Assembly (NCBI GenBank): GCA_001189495.1
Contig: CP012068.1
Span: 992,001-1,056,000 of the forward strand
Reading direction: 5' to 3'
DNA from: Eubacterium sulci ATCC 35585
GTDB lineage: Bacteria; Bacillota; Clostridia; Peptostreptococcales; Anaerovoracaceae
Length of the DNA stretch: 64,000 bases
Part shown: in pieces, positions 55,966 through 64,000 of the stretch
How the letters are laid out: each line of letters opens with the position of its first letter
Numbering within the stretch: the first letter of the stretch is position 1
Translations under genes and position numbers: made by a program
Notes under the pieces: generated by a model
What the model was told of the DNA's origin: nothing
What the model saw: only the letters and a program-made list of their open reading frames with translations
Databases searched by the model: none

Positions 55966-56550
55966 CTATAAGCTCCCTACTATGTTTTCTACAAGCTCAG
56001 TGATATCCTTTGAGGCATAGAGAATTTCATCTGGATCATGGATATAACAGATTACTTGCGCCATGTCGCCATCCTCGTCAGGATCAAAGTCTAGCATTAA
56101 ATAACAGCTATCACAGTACTGCGCAAACGGAATCCACTTCTCGTTGAAAAGATATGGCTTTATTCTCGTATCGCGCATCTCCTCAATATCTTCGTCAGAA
56201 AAATATTCAGGATAATCTGTTAGCAAAGCATTCTTATTTTGAAAATAGCTCTTGCAGTTTTCAATTTCTGAAAGGCTCATTAGATTAAAGCACATATAGC
56301 GTTCGTCAATCTCACAAGGCAAAATGCCCATGTACTTGCTTCCATTTTTGTACTTATACAGCTCCTTGAATCCATCTGGTAGGCTGATTCCAAAGCTTTC
56401 TTCAAATTTAGAAAGTTCATCATCAGAAGCTCCTTCTAGTTCAAGATACTCATCATAATATTCTTCTTCAATAGGATCATCTAAATCCCATTCATCAAAG
56501 TTCTCGCAGATATACTTCTCAATTAGCTTTATGTTTTCAATCATTCCCAT
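55966..56550 (-). CDS. SMI1/KNR4 (SUKH) family immunity-type protein
   Basis: The 194-residue acidic protein has the SUKH core: GASDDELSKFEESFGISLPDGFKELY (about residues 40-65), KWIPFAQYCDSCYLMLDFDP (about 137-156), an ICYIHDPDEI strand and a final helix. AGGAG precedes ATG 56550. It follows the ankyrin-SUKH gene by 13 bases and precedes the unknown gene by 6. Confidence 0.85.
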   Translation of the reverse strand: MGMIENIKLIEKYICENFDEWDLDDPIEEEYYDEYLELEGASDDELSKFEESFGISLPDGFKELYKYKNGSKYMGILPCEIDERYMCFNLMSLSEIENCKSYFQNKNALLTDYPEYFSDEDIEEMRDTRIKPYLFNEKWIPFAQYCDSCYLMLDFDPDEDGDMAQVICYIHDPDEILYASKDITELVENIVGSL

Positions 56551-56563
56551 TGCGCTTATCTCC

Positions 56564-57637
56564 TTATATGTCTCCGTCTATAACTTTCTGAAGGTATGTT
56601 GATATATCTTCCATAAAATCCTTGAAGCTACAAAGATCATAAAGTTCCTCATGCTCAAGGTCATATGCAGCAATCTTCTTGCTCTTAGGATTCCAAACTA
56701 TATAAAAGTGATCATAATCACCAGTTGACTTTGAAATTCTAAGAAGCTTTTTTCTTCCGATTTTCATTGGAATAGTTTCTATCAAAGGAAAAAACTCAAT
56801 ATAATCAAAATCACAGTCATCAAGTTCAAAGCGAAGCTTGTCCCCTTGTAAAAACTCAAGCAATGATTTTGGGAGCTTATATGCCTTAAGCTCATCTAGC
56901 TTATTTTGTAGGCTATAGAATTCCTCTGGCTCAAGTGATTTGAAATATTCGGCCATCTCAACATCGCCCTTTTCTACGGCAATAGTGTAAGGCCTCATTC
57001 CATCCTTTTCGGTTATTGTAACATCTGCGCCATGCTCTACTAGATATTTACACATTTTTAAATCAACGTATCTAGCTGCAACACATAGCGGAGTTGGACA
57101 AAAAGAGTAGACATCATCAGGACGATTGAAGTTGATATCTACACCTCTATCAATAAAGAAATCAACGGCCTCATAATTACCTTCACTTACAGCTTTCCTA
57201 AAAGCCGGTCCGCCATACTTTTTAACACTATGCCCTAGCTCGTCTATCAAAGCCAGATTTTCAATTTTACCTCCATACAAAGCCTGCTCAAATGCATCTG
57301 AATCGACTCTGTTTAGAACATTAATTTTCGCGCCATGTGAAACCAAATATCTGATCAAAGGCTCGTCGCAATAGCGTGCAGCTAGAAGAAATGAAGGATT
57401 ATCCTCATCATTTAGATTTGCTCCTTTTTCCACAAGCCATTCAACTGATCTAGCCTTGTTCATAATCAAAGCAAGAGCAAGTGGTGAAAGACTTGCATAT
57501 TTAGAAAACTTGATTTCTTCATCTAGGTCTAAACCCTTTGATAGTTCTTCATCAAGCATATTAATATTCTCATCTATTACATAATTAGCAAGCTCTGGTA
57601 TGCTATCATAACTACCTATGTCTTTTATTTCTATCAT
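56564..57637 (-). CDS. Ankyrin-repeat protein with C-terminal SUKH-like domain
   Basis: The 357-residue protein has about five ankyrin repeats in residues 45-235 (SPLALALIMNKARSVEWLVE, FLLAARYCDEPLIRYLVSHG, KMCKYLVEHGADVTITEKDG). The C-terminal part (about 250-357) shows SUKH traits: LPKSLLEFLQGD and the FYIVWNPKSKKIAAYDLEHEE strand pair ending in a helix. Ankyrin-SUKH fusions fit immunity loci where toxins vary. No strong binding site precedes ATG 57637. Gap to LemA is 31 bases. Confidence 0.82.
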   Translation of the reverse strand: MIEIKDIGSYDSIPELANYVIDENINMLDEELSKGLDLDEEIKFSKYASLSPLALALIMNKARSVEWLVEKGANLNDEDNPSFLLAARYCDEPLIRYLVSHGAKINVLNRVDSDAFEQALYGGKIENLALIDELGHSVKKYGGPAFRKAVSEGNYEAVDFFIDRGVDINFNRPDDVYSFCPTPLCVAARYVDLKMCKYLVEHGADVTITEKDGMRPYTIAVEKGDVEMAEYFKSLEPEEFYSLQNKLDELKAYKLPKSLLEFLQGDKLRFELDDCDFDYIEFFPLIETIPMKIGRKKLLRISKSTGDYDHFYIVWNPKSKKIAAYDLEHEELYDLCSFKDFMEDISTYLQKVIDGDI

Positions 57638-57668
57638 AGTATATCTTTTAATCCTTGCTATTCTCTAA

Positions 57669-58220
57669 CTAGAAACTAACCTTTACATTTTCGCGCTCGG
57701 CTTCGTTTTGCACCTCAAACATTGGCTTAGCAGAGAAATTAAATATCTTAGCTACAATTGCTGATGGGAAGGTTCTGCATTTGATATTAAATCTCTTAAC
57801 AACAGCATTGTAGTACTTACGTGAGTTTGCAATGTCTTCTTCAACATGATTTAGCTGGTTCATAAGTTCCTTAAAGTTTTCATTTGCCTTTAGCTCAGGG
57901 TAAGCCTCAGCTACTGCAAATAGGCTTCTTAAGGTTCCAGTAAGAATATTTTCATTTTGTAGTTTTTCTTCTGTTGTTGATGAACTTGCTACGGCAGATC
58001 TTGCAGCTACTACAGCTTCTAGAGTCTTTGATTCATGAGCAGCATAACCCTTAACTGTCTCAACAAGATTTGGAATCAAGTCATATCTTTTCTTTAGATA
58101 TACGTCCATGGTTGCAAAACCTTCTTCGCAGTTTGCAGACAACTTAATAAAACCATTGTAACTTACAATTAACCATAGTAGTAGCAATACAACTATTCCT
58201 ATAATTACATAAAGTAACAT
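57669..58220 (-). CDS. LemA family protein
   Basis: The 183-residue protein has a single N-terminal membrane helix (residues 2-22) and a four-helix bundle: YNGFIKLSANCEEGFATMDVYLKKRYDLIPNLVETVKGYAAHE, AVVAARSAV, and NSRKYYNAVVKRFNIKCRTFPS, all conserved LemA blocks. LemA partners in bacteria are often DUF2207 or TPM-domain membrane proteins, as here. Role unknown. GAGGTG precedes ATG 58220. Confidence 0.95.
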   Translation of the reverse strand: MLLYVIIGIVVLLLLWLIVSYNGFIKLSANCEEGFATMDVYLKKRYDLIPNLVETVKGYAAHESKTLEAVVAARSAVASSSTTEEKLQNENILTGTLRSLFAVAEAYPELKANENFKELMNQLNHVEEDIANSRKYYNAVVKRFNIKCRTFPSAIVAKIFNFSAKPMFEVQNEAERENVKVSF

Positions 58221-58250
58221 ATCAACACCTCATTTTCTTATTAATATAAT

Positions 58251-58265
58251 GCAATAACTTATTGC
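58251..58265. repeat. Inverted repeat upstream of lemA
   Basis: GCAATAA-C-TTATTGC, 30 to 45 bases before the lemA start codon. It could be a regulator site or a weak stem in the DUF2207-lemA gap. Confidence 0.35.
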
Positions 58266-58337
58266 TATCTTTGATATATCATAGCACCATATTGATGCTT
58301 GTACAAATATATTGGGCTTTTATTTTGCTACTTTCGC

Positions 58338-60398
58338 TTACCAGGCACCGCCACCGCCACCGCCGACACCGCCGCCTGAGAATCCGCCGCCACCTCTGAA
58401 TCCTCCACCGCCACCGGTGAATCCGCTGCCTCTACTGCGACCCATAAATCTTCCAGGGTATGTCTTTGACACTTCAATTTCTGTTCTTAGTTCAATATTA
58501 CTTATCATCGTATTAACTATCATAGGGTTTAAAGCATTTTGTCCAAATGAAGTGTAAGAGCAATGGTTAGGCACCGATATATTATTAAACTTTGAAATCC
58601 ATTTATCTGTTAACTTAAACACATATGCATAAGGTAAAACATCATAGAAATACGATGGATTTTCATCTACAAGCTCATTGAGCCTATCGAGCTCTACAGT
58701 TTCTATAAAGTTCTTAAATCCGACAATTTGACCAAATATATTTCGGTTATAATCGCTTCTGACTTTTATCCCGTTTATTAAAAAAGGAAGAAGTATCAAA
58801 TATATTATAAAAGCTAAATACAGATATATTGGTGTTAGGTATCTGGAGATTGAAAAAAAATAAACATTTAGTGCAATTGCACATATTCCATAAAGTATAC
58901 CAAACAATATTATATTACGTATATTTTTTGATGCATTACTCATTTTTCTGTATGATATTTTCTTTACTATATAACCAATCGATAAAATGCAGATAGCTGT
59001 AATTAGAATAATTCCACGTGGAGGAATATCCCAAATTTCGGTGTGCAATCTATATAAGTAAAATAGCAAGGTTGATACAATTCCGACACCTCCTAATATC
59101 TTAGCAGTCAGTTCACGTTCCTTAGATTTCTCAGAGTAGAATGATTTATCTCCTTCAAATTTTTCTATAATACTTGTGCAAATTTTATCAATAGATTTTC
59201 CTAATTTTTTACCGGCATCGTCTATGCTAATCTGTATGCCTACGCTTCTTTCATATGTCGAATCAAATAAAGCTACGTAGAAATCATTTACATAATTTTC
59301 TTCATTCTCAGGAGTCTTTAAAGATGTAATCATAATCTTGTGTTTATCTTTGTTATCCTCTATTTTTATGTATCCTTTTGATGCTAAATATAAGTAAAGT
59401 GAAACAATATCTTCATTATCGATTACTTCGTCTGCCAGATATCCGAGCTCTGCCGATGTAATTCCATCCGGCGGATTAAACATCACAGGTATTATAAGAT
59501 CTTTATTTTTGTGGTTTGCATACTTAAATACTGCAATAATAATTATAATTATTAAAAGTAAAGCCATGTTAAAATTGATATTCAATCTATTACTTGGAAC
59601 ATCAACCCAGTAGTTTTTAGGTGTATCTACTTGAAGTGTCACTCCGTAATTTGCCGGAAGCATAGTTGCCTTGTAATTCAGCGTATTGCTTTTCTTATCG
59701 TATTTCCACTTAGTAGTTTGCTTAGTACTTCCAAATTTGCCTACATAGCTTTTCATCTTTGAATACGGAAAGTCATCAGGTAACTTAACCGTTACATTTG
59801 CATTCATGATGATCATTTCCCAGTTTGTTGGTATTACATTGATATTTATCTGCTTATCTGCATTTGTTGTAACGTAATTTTCTATTTTGTATTCAATTTC
59901 ATATCTTTTTCTTCCAAATACAGTTCTATCGGGACTTCCGATTGTAATTACCTTATTACCTTTCACAATATTCACATTGTAAGTCTCAAATGGGACTTGT
60001 ATATCATTTATTTTGTAATTGCCCGTAAGTGGAATAGACCTTATAATACCATGTTTATTTCGATCTAAAATTACACCGATTTCCTCTTTAACATTATAGC
60101 TATAGTCCTTATTTACCGTGATTTCAACATTAAAATAGTTTGTCGTTGCTCCATAAGTCTTGAACTCATCTCTTGCAGCTTCGCTGTTTGGTGTTTTATC
60201 AAATATTTCATTGATTTCATTGGTTTCATTGGTTTCATCGTAATATAATTTATTATAATCATAGTATTCACTGTTCCAAATATCGCTTTCTTCTGCTTCT
60301 TCTGCAAATGCCGGTACGATGCTCAAAGCTATAAGTAACATAAGTAATGCTATAACTATCTTTACATGCCGTTTCTTATTTATATTATGCACATACAT
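58338..60398 (-). CDS. DUF2207 family membrane protein (paralogue 2)
   Basis: The 686-residue protein has a signal peptide (ends VPAFAEE). An extracellular DUF2207 domain (about residues 85-270) starts FNVEITVNKDYSYNVKEEI. One helix at about 280-300 is followed by a cytoplasmic winged-helix-like part with PVMFNPPDGITSAELGYLADEVIDNEDIVSLYLYLASKGYIKI. Two more helix pairs (about 430-560) follow, and the tail is Gly-rich with a final W. GGAGG precedes ATG 60398. It is a close paralogue of the upstream gene at 60465-62438. Confidence 0.92.
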   Translation of the reverse strand: MYVHNINKKRHVKIVIALLMLLIALSIVPAFAEEAEESDIWNSEYYDYNKLYYDETNETNEINEIFDKTPNSEAARDEFKTYGATTNYFNVEITVNKDYSYNVKEEIGVILDRNKHGIIRSIPLTGNYKINDIQVPFETYNVNIVKGNKVITIGSPDRTVFGRKRYEIEYKIENYVTTNADKQININVIPTNWEMIIMNANVTVKLPDDFPYSKMKSYVGKFGSTKQTTKWKYDKKSNTLNYKATMLPANYGVTLQVDTPKNYWVDVPSNRLNINFNMALLLIIIIIIAVFKYANHKNKDLIIPVMFNPPDGITSAELGYLADEVIDNEDIVSLYLYLASKGYIKIEDNKDKHKIMITSLKTPENEENYVNDFYVALFDSTYERSVGIQISIDDAGKKLGKSIDKICTSIIEKFEGDKSFYSEKSKERELTAKILGGVGIVSTLLFYLYRLHTEIWDIPPRGIILITAICILSIGYIVKKISYRKMSNASKNIRNIILFGILYGICAIALNVYFFSISRYLTPIYLYLAFIIYLILLPFLINGIKVRSDYNRNIFGQIVGFKNFIETVELDRLNELVDENPSYFYDVLPYAYVFKLTDKWISKFNNISVPNHCSYTSFGQNALNPMIVNTMISNIELRTEIEVSKTYPGRFMGRSRGSGFTGGGGGFRGGGGFSGGGVGGGGGGAW

Positions 60399-60464
60399 AC
60401 CTCCTTTAATATCACTTTTTAAAATAATTGAATCACTTCACAACACGTGCAGGTAGTTTACAGT

Positions 60465-62438
60465 TTACCAGGCACCGCCACCGCCACCACCGGCACCGCC
60501 GCCTGAGAAACCACCGCCTGAGAAGATACCACCACCGGCATCTGGATTTGATACAGAGATTCCATCAAAGGTAGTTCTTTCAATGCCATGCATCATCCAG
60601 TGTACATTCATGTAATTAAAGGCAGTCCTGTCGTATTCAGCGTAACCTTTATGAGATGGTAGCTTTATATTTTCGAACTTTTTGACCCATTTTTTGGTTA
60701 GTTTAAATACGTATGCATATGGCAGTACATCATAGAAATACGATGGATTTTGCTCCACAAGCTCATTTATCTTGTCTACCTCGGCTAGTTCAATGAAGTT
60801 TCTAAATCCGATGATCTCTCCATAGATTTTACGATTATATGCACTTCTACTCTTTATTCCTATTATAAAGAATGGCAAAACTAGCGAATATACTGTGATT
60901 GCTATATTTACATAAATAGGTGTATCACTTTTGCTTAAAAATAAGATTAATACATTTAGTCCTATTATGAATAATACATATGCAATAGCAGAAAATAGCA
61001 CACCAAACATACTCTTCGATGCTTTATTTGACTTTCTATAGAATATTTTCATTCTCAAGCTTTCAAGTAGTGAACCCCACATGGTAGCAATTAGTATACT
61101 CATCACTATTAGCGATATTCCTGTTACTAGATTATCGTAAAAAACTAAATGTGACTTGTATATGGTAAATAATAGTGTTGTAACAAATCCAATATATCCA
61201 ATTATTATTGACGTAAATTCGAGGTTTTTACTCTTCTTAGAATATATACTCTTTTCCCCTTCAAATTTCCATTCAATCTGGCTTTTTATCTGTTTATATG
61301 ATTCACCTATATTTTCACCAGCCGTCTCTATATCTACTTCTTTGCCAATTGTATTATGTTTAGTTGATCCAAATAGTGCTTCATAAAATTCATTAACGTA
61401 TTCTGGCTCATTCAAAGGTGTGTTTAGAGCCCTTATGATAGTATCCTTCCTGCTATCTCCCTCTATTATCTTTATGTATTCCTTTGATGCAAGATAAAGA
61501 TAAAGTGAAACTATATCTTCTCTATCAACATGCTCATCTACTAGATATCCAAGTTCTGCAGGCGTAATGCCCTCAGGTGGATTAAACATTACCGGAACAA
61601 CAATTTCCTTATCCTTTTTACTTCTAAGTTTGATGACAATTATAGCCGCTAAACAGGTAATGATGATTCCAACATTTAGTGGATTTGTCCAGCCTTTGCT
61701 TGGTGCGCCTTGCCAATAGCCTTCTGGAGCATACGCTAGTAAGGTAATGCCGTATTTTGATGGGATCATGTTCGCAGAAAAATAAAGTGTCTTATTTTTC
61801 TCATCGTATACCCATCTTCCGAAGTCACTTGTGCTTCCGTAGCCTCCGGTATAGCTCTTCATATCTGTGTATTTAAAGTCATCTGGCAGCTGTACTTTGA
61901 CATTCGCGCTCATGATAATCATTTCCCAGTTTGTTGGGATTACGTCAATATATACATGATTTTTTGCATTCGATTGAAGGTAGTTATGAATGGTATACTT
62001 GATTCTGTAGCTTTTCTCGCCTTTGACTTCTCTATCTGCATTTCCGATTTTGATTACGTAGTTACCTTCTTTTTTTCTTACTTCGTATTCGTCACCTTCG
62101 ACACTTATATTATCAATCTTATAGTTTCCCGAGATAGGTATATATCTTACAATTCCATGCTTACCCCAATTAAACAAAGCATCAATAGTCTCCGTAACCT
62201 CATAGCTATAATCCTTGTTGACCTTGATTTCAACATTGAAATATCTAGTCGTTGCTCCCTGAGTGATAAATTCATCAACAGCATATTCGCTGTTTGGGAC
62301 TTGGTAAATGATGTTTTTTAGCTCTTCTGTTGATTCACCCTCTGCGAATGTAGGAACTACAGCAAAAGCAATGAAAATCATAACCAAAATTCCAATAATG
62401 CTAATGTGTCTTTTCATATTAATCTTTAACATATGCAT
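60465..62438 (-). CDS. DUF2207 family membrane protein (paralogue 1)
   Basis: The 657-residue protein has the same architecture as the downstream paralogue: a signal peptide ending VPTFAEG, FNVEIKVNKDYSYEVTETI, PVMFNPPEGITPAELGYLVDE, DIVSLYLYLASKEYIKI and a Gly-rich end (GGGFSGGGAGGGGGGAW). Conserved RNFIELAEVDKINELVEQNPSYFYDVLPYAYVF is shared by both. The tandem copies are a duplication. GGAG precedes ATG 62438. It is 14 bases after the PQQ-like gene. Confidence 0.92.
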   Translation of the reverse strand: MHMLKINMKRHISIIGILVMIFIAFAVVPTFAEGESTEELKNIIYQVPNSEYAVDEFITQGATTRYFNVEIKVNKDYSYEVTETIDALFNWGKHGIVRYIPISGNYKIDNISVEGDEYEVRKKEGNYVIKIGNADREVKGEKSYRIKYTIHNYLQSNAKNHVYIDVIPTNWEMIIMSANVKVQLPDDFKYTDMKSYTGGYGSTSDFGRWVYDEKNKTLYFSANMIPSKYGITLLAYAPEGYWQGAPSKGWTNPLNVGIIITCLAAIIVIKLRSKKDKEIVVPVMFNPPEGITPAELGYLVDEHVDREDIVSLYLYLASKEYIKIIEGDSRKDTIIRALNTPLNEPEYVNEFYEALFGSTKHNTIGKEVDIETAGENIGESYKQIKSQIEWKFEGEKSIYSKKSKNLEFTSIIIGYIGFVTTLLFTIYKSHLVFYDNLVTGISLIVMSILIATMWGSLLESLRMKIFYRKSNKASKSMFGVLFSAIAYVLFIIGLNVLILFLSKSDTPIYVNIAITVYSLVLPFFIIGIKSRSAYNRKIYGEIIGFRNFIELAEVDKINELVEQNPSYFYDVLPYAYVFKLTKKWVKKFENIKLPSHKGYAEYDRTAFNYMNVHWMMHGIERTTFDGISVSNPDAGGGIFSGGGFSGGGAGGGGGGAW

Positions 62439-62452
62439 ATTTTCTCCTTAAT

Positions 62453-63301
62453 TTATTCAATATCTGTACAAACTGCATATGGGATATTTTCTTTTCCTGC
62501 AATAACGTAAAGCTTGTTACCATCAATCAACATTTGTTGATATACTGACATTTCAAATTTATCAAACTCAAGTCTTTTATATAGGCTTCCGTCTTTCCGA
62601 TCTATCAAAATCGGTTTATTTTTCTCATCGGACAAAAGCACATAATTCTTGTAATATAGAAAGTTAGATGTTCCCTTGGTATTATAGCTATATTTTATGC
62701 TCCCATCAGCCAGATTCAGTGCAAAGAACTTTCCGCCTTTTCCATCCGTTCCAAAATACAATATGCCGTCTTTCTCATCAACATCTGTATAAAGATATGC
62801 ACCAAGTTTAGTCTTCCACATGACTTTTCCTGAATCAGCCTCTCTACATGCCATTATAAAAGCTGAATGCATATAAACCTCTAGATTTCCAAATTTATAT
62901 ACCTTACTGTCACTGTATAAATTATCTAAAGGTTCAGGTGCATCTCCTATAACTTTGAACTGCGTATCAGTCACCTCTATCAATTTCTCTAATGACTTTC
63001 TATACCCCTTATATTTCTTTGTATTAATTATGAATCTCCCATCTTTCTCGTAAAGCTCGCAATCCAGAGCCGAAATATCGTCTAGATCCATAAGACGAAT
63101 CTGTCCATGATTCGTAAAATTAGTGGAAAAATTGGTAAGTATAAATCCATGCATATAGTCTTTTGTATCATCTACCTGAGCAGTATAAGATACACAGCTA
63201 AGCACTGCGATTTTATTCTTTATCTTATATATTCCTATAGTATTATTTGCTCTTAGTTCAATGTCATCCCAAGTCAAAGGATATGCTATTAAATGATTCA
63301 T
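62453..63301 (-). CDS. Unknown protein with PQQ-like beta-propeller features
   Basis: The 282-residue soluble protein lacks a signal peptide. The C-terminal half (residues 140-270) contains repeated beta-propeller-type strands: GKVMWKTKLGAYLYTDVDEKDGILYFGTDGKGGKFFALNLADGSIKYSY and a third copy LIDRKDGSLYKRL. The N-terminal half is unassigned. The ATG overlaps the previous gene's stop (ATGA). It resembles cytoplasmic WD-like proteins of unknown function. Confidence 0.65.
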   Translation of the reverse strand: MNHLIAYPLTWDDIELRANNTIGIYKIKNKIAVLSCVSYTAQVDDTKDYMHGFILTNFSTNFTNHGQIRLMDLDDISALDCELYEKDGRFIINTKKYKGYRKSLEKLIEVTDTQFKVIGDAPEPLDNLYSDSKVYKFGNLEVYMHSAFIMACREADSGKVMWKTKLGAYLYTDVDEKDGILYFGTDGKGGKFFALNLADGSIKYSYNTKGTSNFLYYKNYVLLSDEKNKPILIDRKDGSLYKRLEFDKFEMSVYQQMLIDGNKLYVIAGKENIPYAVCTDIE

Positions 63302-63495
63302 ATTTCTTCTTCCCCAAGCTTTCTAAAGTTATCTATATGATATCCGAAATAGCTTTTTCCGGATTTTCCAATAAAAATTCCATGCTCAGGCATATTAGTG
63401 ATTTCACCTAAGAAAATCATAGGTAAATCATCGGAAAAAGGATATTCAATTTGTATATCTTCCTTTATCGTAACAAGTGTTTTTTCTTTAATCAT
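63298..63495 (-). CDS. Small unknown protein (65 residues)
   Basis: ATG 63495 follows GGTGA at good spacing; the open frame extends to 63528 but overlaps the upstream gene. The acidic protein has IQIEYPFSDDLPMIFLGEI and no membrane helix. It overlaps the beta-propeller-like gene by 4 bases and starts 20 bases downstream of the 134-residue gene, so the three are one transcript. Family unknown. Confidence 0.6.
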   Translation of the reverse strand: MIKEKTLVTIKEDIQIEYPFSDDLPMIFLGEITNMPEHGIFIGKSGKSYFGYHIDNFRKLGEEEI

Positions 63496-63514
63496 CCAAA
63501 TCACCAAATTAATC

Positions 63515-63919
63515 CTAATAAACCTCATATATCAAGTCTTTATCAGCATTAAGTTCATCATCAAATTTAACTAGCAAATATAACTCTCCTGCGTGAGATT
63601 CACCTGCATAGTATCCTAAAGCAAAGGCGCCATAACACCCACTAATATCAAACATTACATCTGTAAGTTCAAGTTTTTTCGTTTTATCATCATCAAGCTT
63701 TTCTTTTATGGTTTGAAGAGCAAAATTATCAAGAGTCTCAAGCTCTGCAGATAGTTTTGTCATTAGGCTTTCTTTGATATTACTTAAGCTATCTTCATTG
63801 TAACCTGTAAAGCTAAATTGTACTTTTTTTGAAAGCATGTGGCTAGTAAAATATATGCCTCCTGAGGTTTCTTCCCAGTTTATGCCATTAAACAAAGTTA
63901 GTAGTTCATCTTTATACAT
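63515..63919 (-). CDS. Unknown soluble protein (134 residues)
   Basis: An acidic alpha/beta protein with GGIYFTSHMLSKKVQFSFTG at the start and SHAGELYLLVKFDDELNADKDLIYEVY at the end. A GxALGYYAGESHAGE stretch precedes the last strands. It recalls small immunity-type proteins but I cannot assign it. AAAGGTG precedes ATG 63919. It is the most upstream gene of the 63919-55063 run seen here; more may lie beyond the window. Confidence 0.6.
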   Translation of the reverse strand: MYKDELLTLFNGINWEETSGGIYFTSHMLSKKVQFSFTGYNEDSLSNIKESLMTKLSAELETLDNFALQTIKEKLDDDKTKKLELTDVMFDISGCYGAFALGYYAGESHAGELYLLVKFDDELNADKDLIYEVY

Positions 63920-64000
63920 AAATCACCTTTCTTTGTTATGATTCTAAGTTGCATATTGCTAAACTATCATTCCCATCGCATATGAACGCATGATTTCCCC

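Noticed and set aside
48155-57637. A polymorphic toxin or T7SS/LXG effector gene near the immunity clusters
   Set aside because: No LXG, RHS, WXG100 or nuclease motif was found in any protein of the window; the giant repeat protein has a wall anchor instead of a toxin tip.
1-64000. tRNA, rRNA, insertion sequence, prophage or riboswitch
   Set aside because: No conserved rRNA or tRNA sequence, transposase or integrase protein, or recognisable riboswitch core was seen in the intergenic gaps.

Overview
The window reads as chromosomal DNA of an AT-rich, low-GC Gram-positive anaerobe (Bacillota, class Clostridia; a host-associated Anaerovoracaceae or Peptostreptococcales-like bacterium is my best guess, from gene content only). 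The reasons are Gram-positive housekeeping gene order (rpmB, then an Asp23/YloU gene, then recG, rsmD, coaD, tmcAL, ackA, rpmF), AGGAGG-type ribosome binding sites, a YSIRK-type signal peptide, cell-wall sorting signals and a CIRCE operator. Most genes lie on the minus strand. I see no rRNA, tRNA, CRISPR array, insertion sequence or prophage.

Layout. 1-2130: a secreted NEAT-like (haem/iron) protein that runs off the left edge, with a DtxR/IdeR-like palindrome in its promoter. 2573-6046: an operon for an OPT oligopeptide transporter, a P1-family peptidase and an FNT channel, closed by a strong terminator. 6179-13271: housekeeping genes (L32, acetate kinase, TmcAL, CoaD, RsmD, RecG, YloU-like, L28). 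13424-27655: single genes and small operons: an acetyltransferase, a lipoprotein that looks like a catalytically dead PepD (M20C) peptidase, a membrane-anchored GH25 muramidase, htpG behind a CIRCE operator, an ABC exporter pair, aroE and aroK back to back, pirin, a YibE/YibF pair, a flavin reductase-rubredoxin fusion and nrdB. 27707-34703: nrdA behind two NrdR boxes, a divergent DXS-like enzyme, a split chromate transporter pair, a DMT exporter and a NimA-like flavoprotein.

34830-53779 is the accessory, surface-facing part. It holds four cell-wall proteins that share a PxTGD sorting signal: a module-repeat protein, a serine/asparagine-rich protein whose start codon is out of frame by one base in an A-run, a 2275-residue YSIRK protein with eleven repeats of about 140 residues, and a beta-helix/Cna-B protein. 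Between them is a tight five-gene run (48155-51562) of immunity-type genes (DUF4261, unknown, SUKH/SMI1, DUF4241, DUF2262-like) without a recognisable toxin.

54021-63919: a lone membrane protein, then a second group of immunity-type genes (ankyrin-SUKH fusion, SUKH, unknown) directly behind LemA and two tandem DUF2207 membrane proteins, with three overlapping small unknown genes at the upstream end. The surface adhesins plus two immunity clusters suggest life in a dense community: the cell displays large wall proteins and carries genes that look like protection from neighbours' toxins. The toxin-protection role is inference from family associations; no toxin is visible here.
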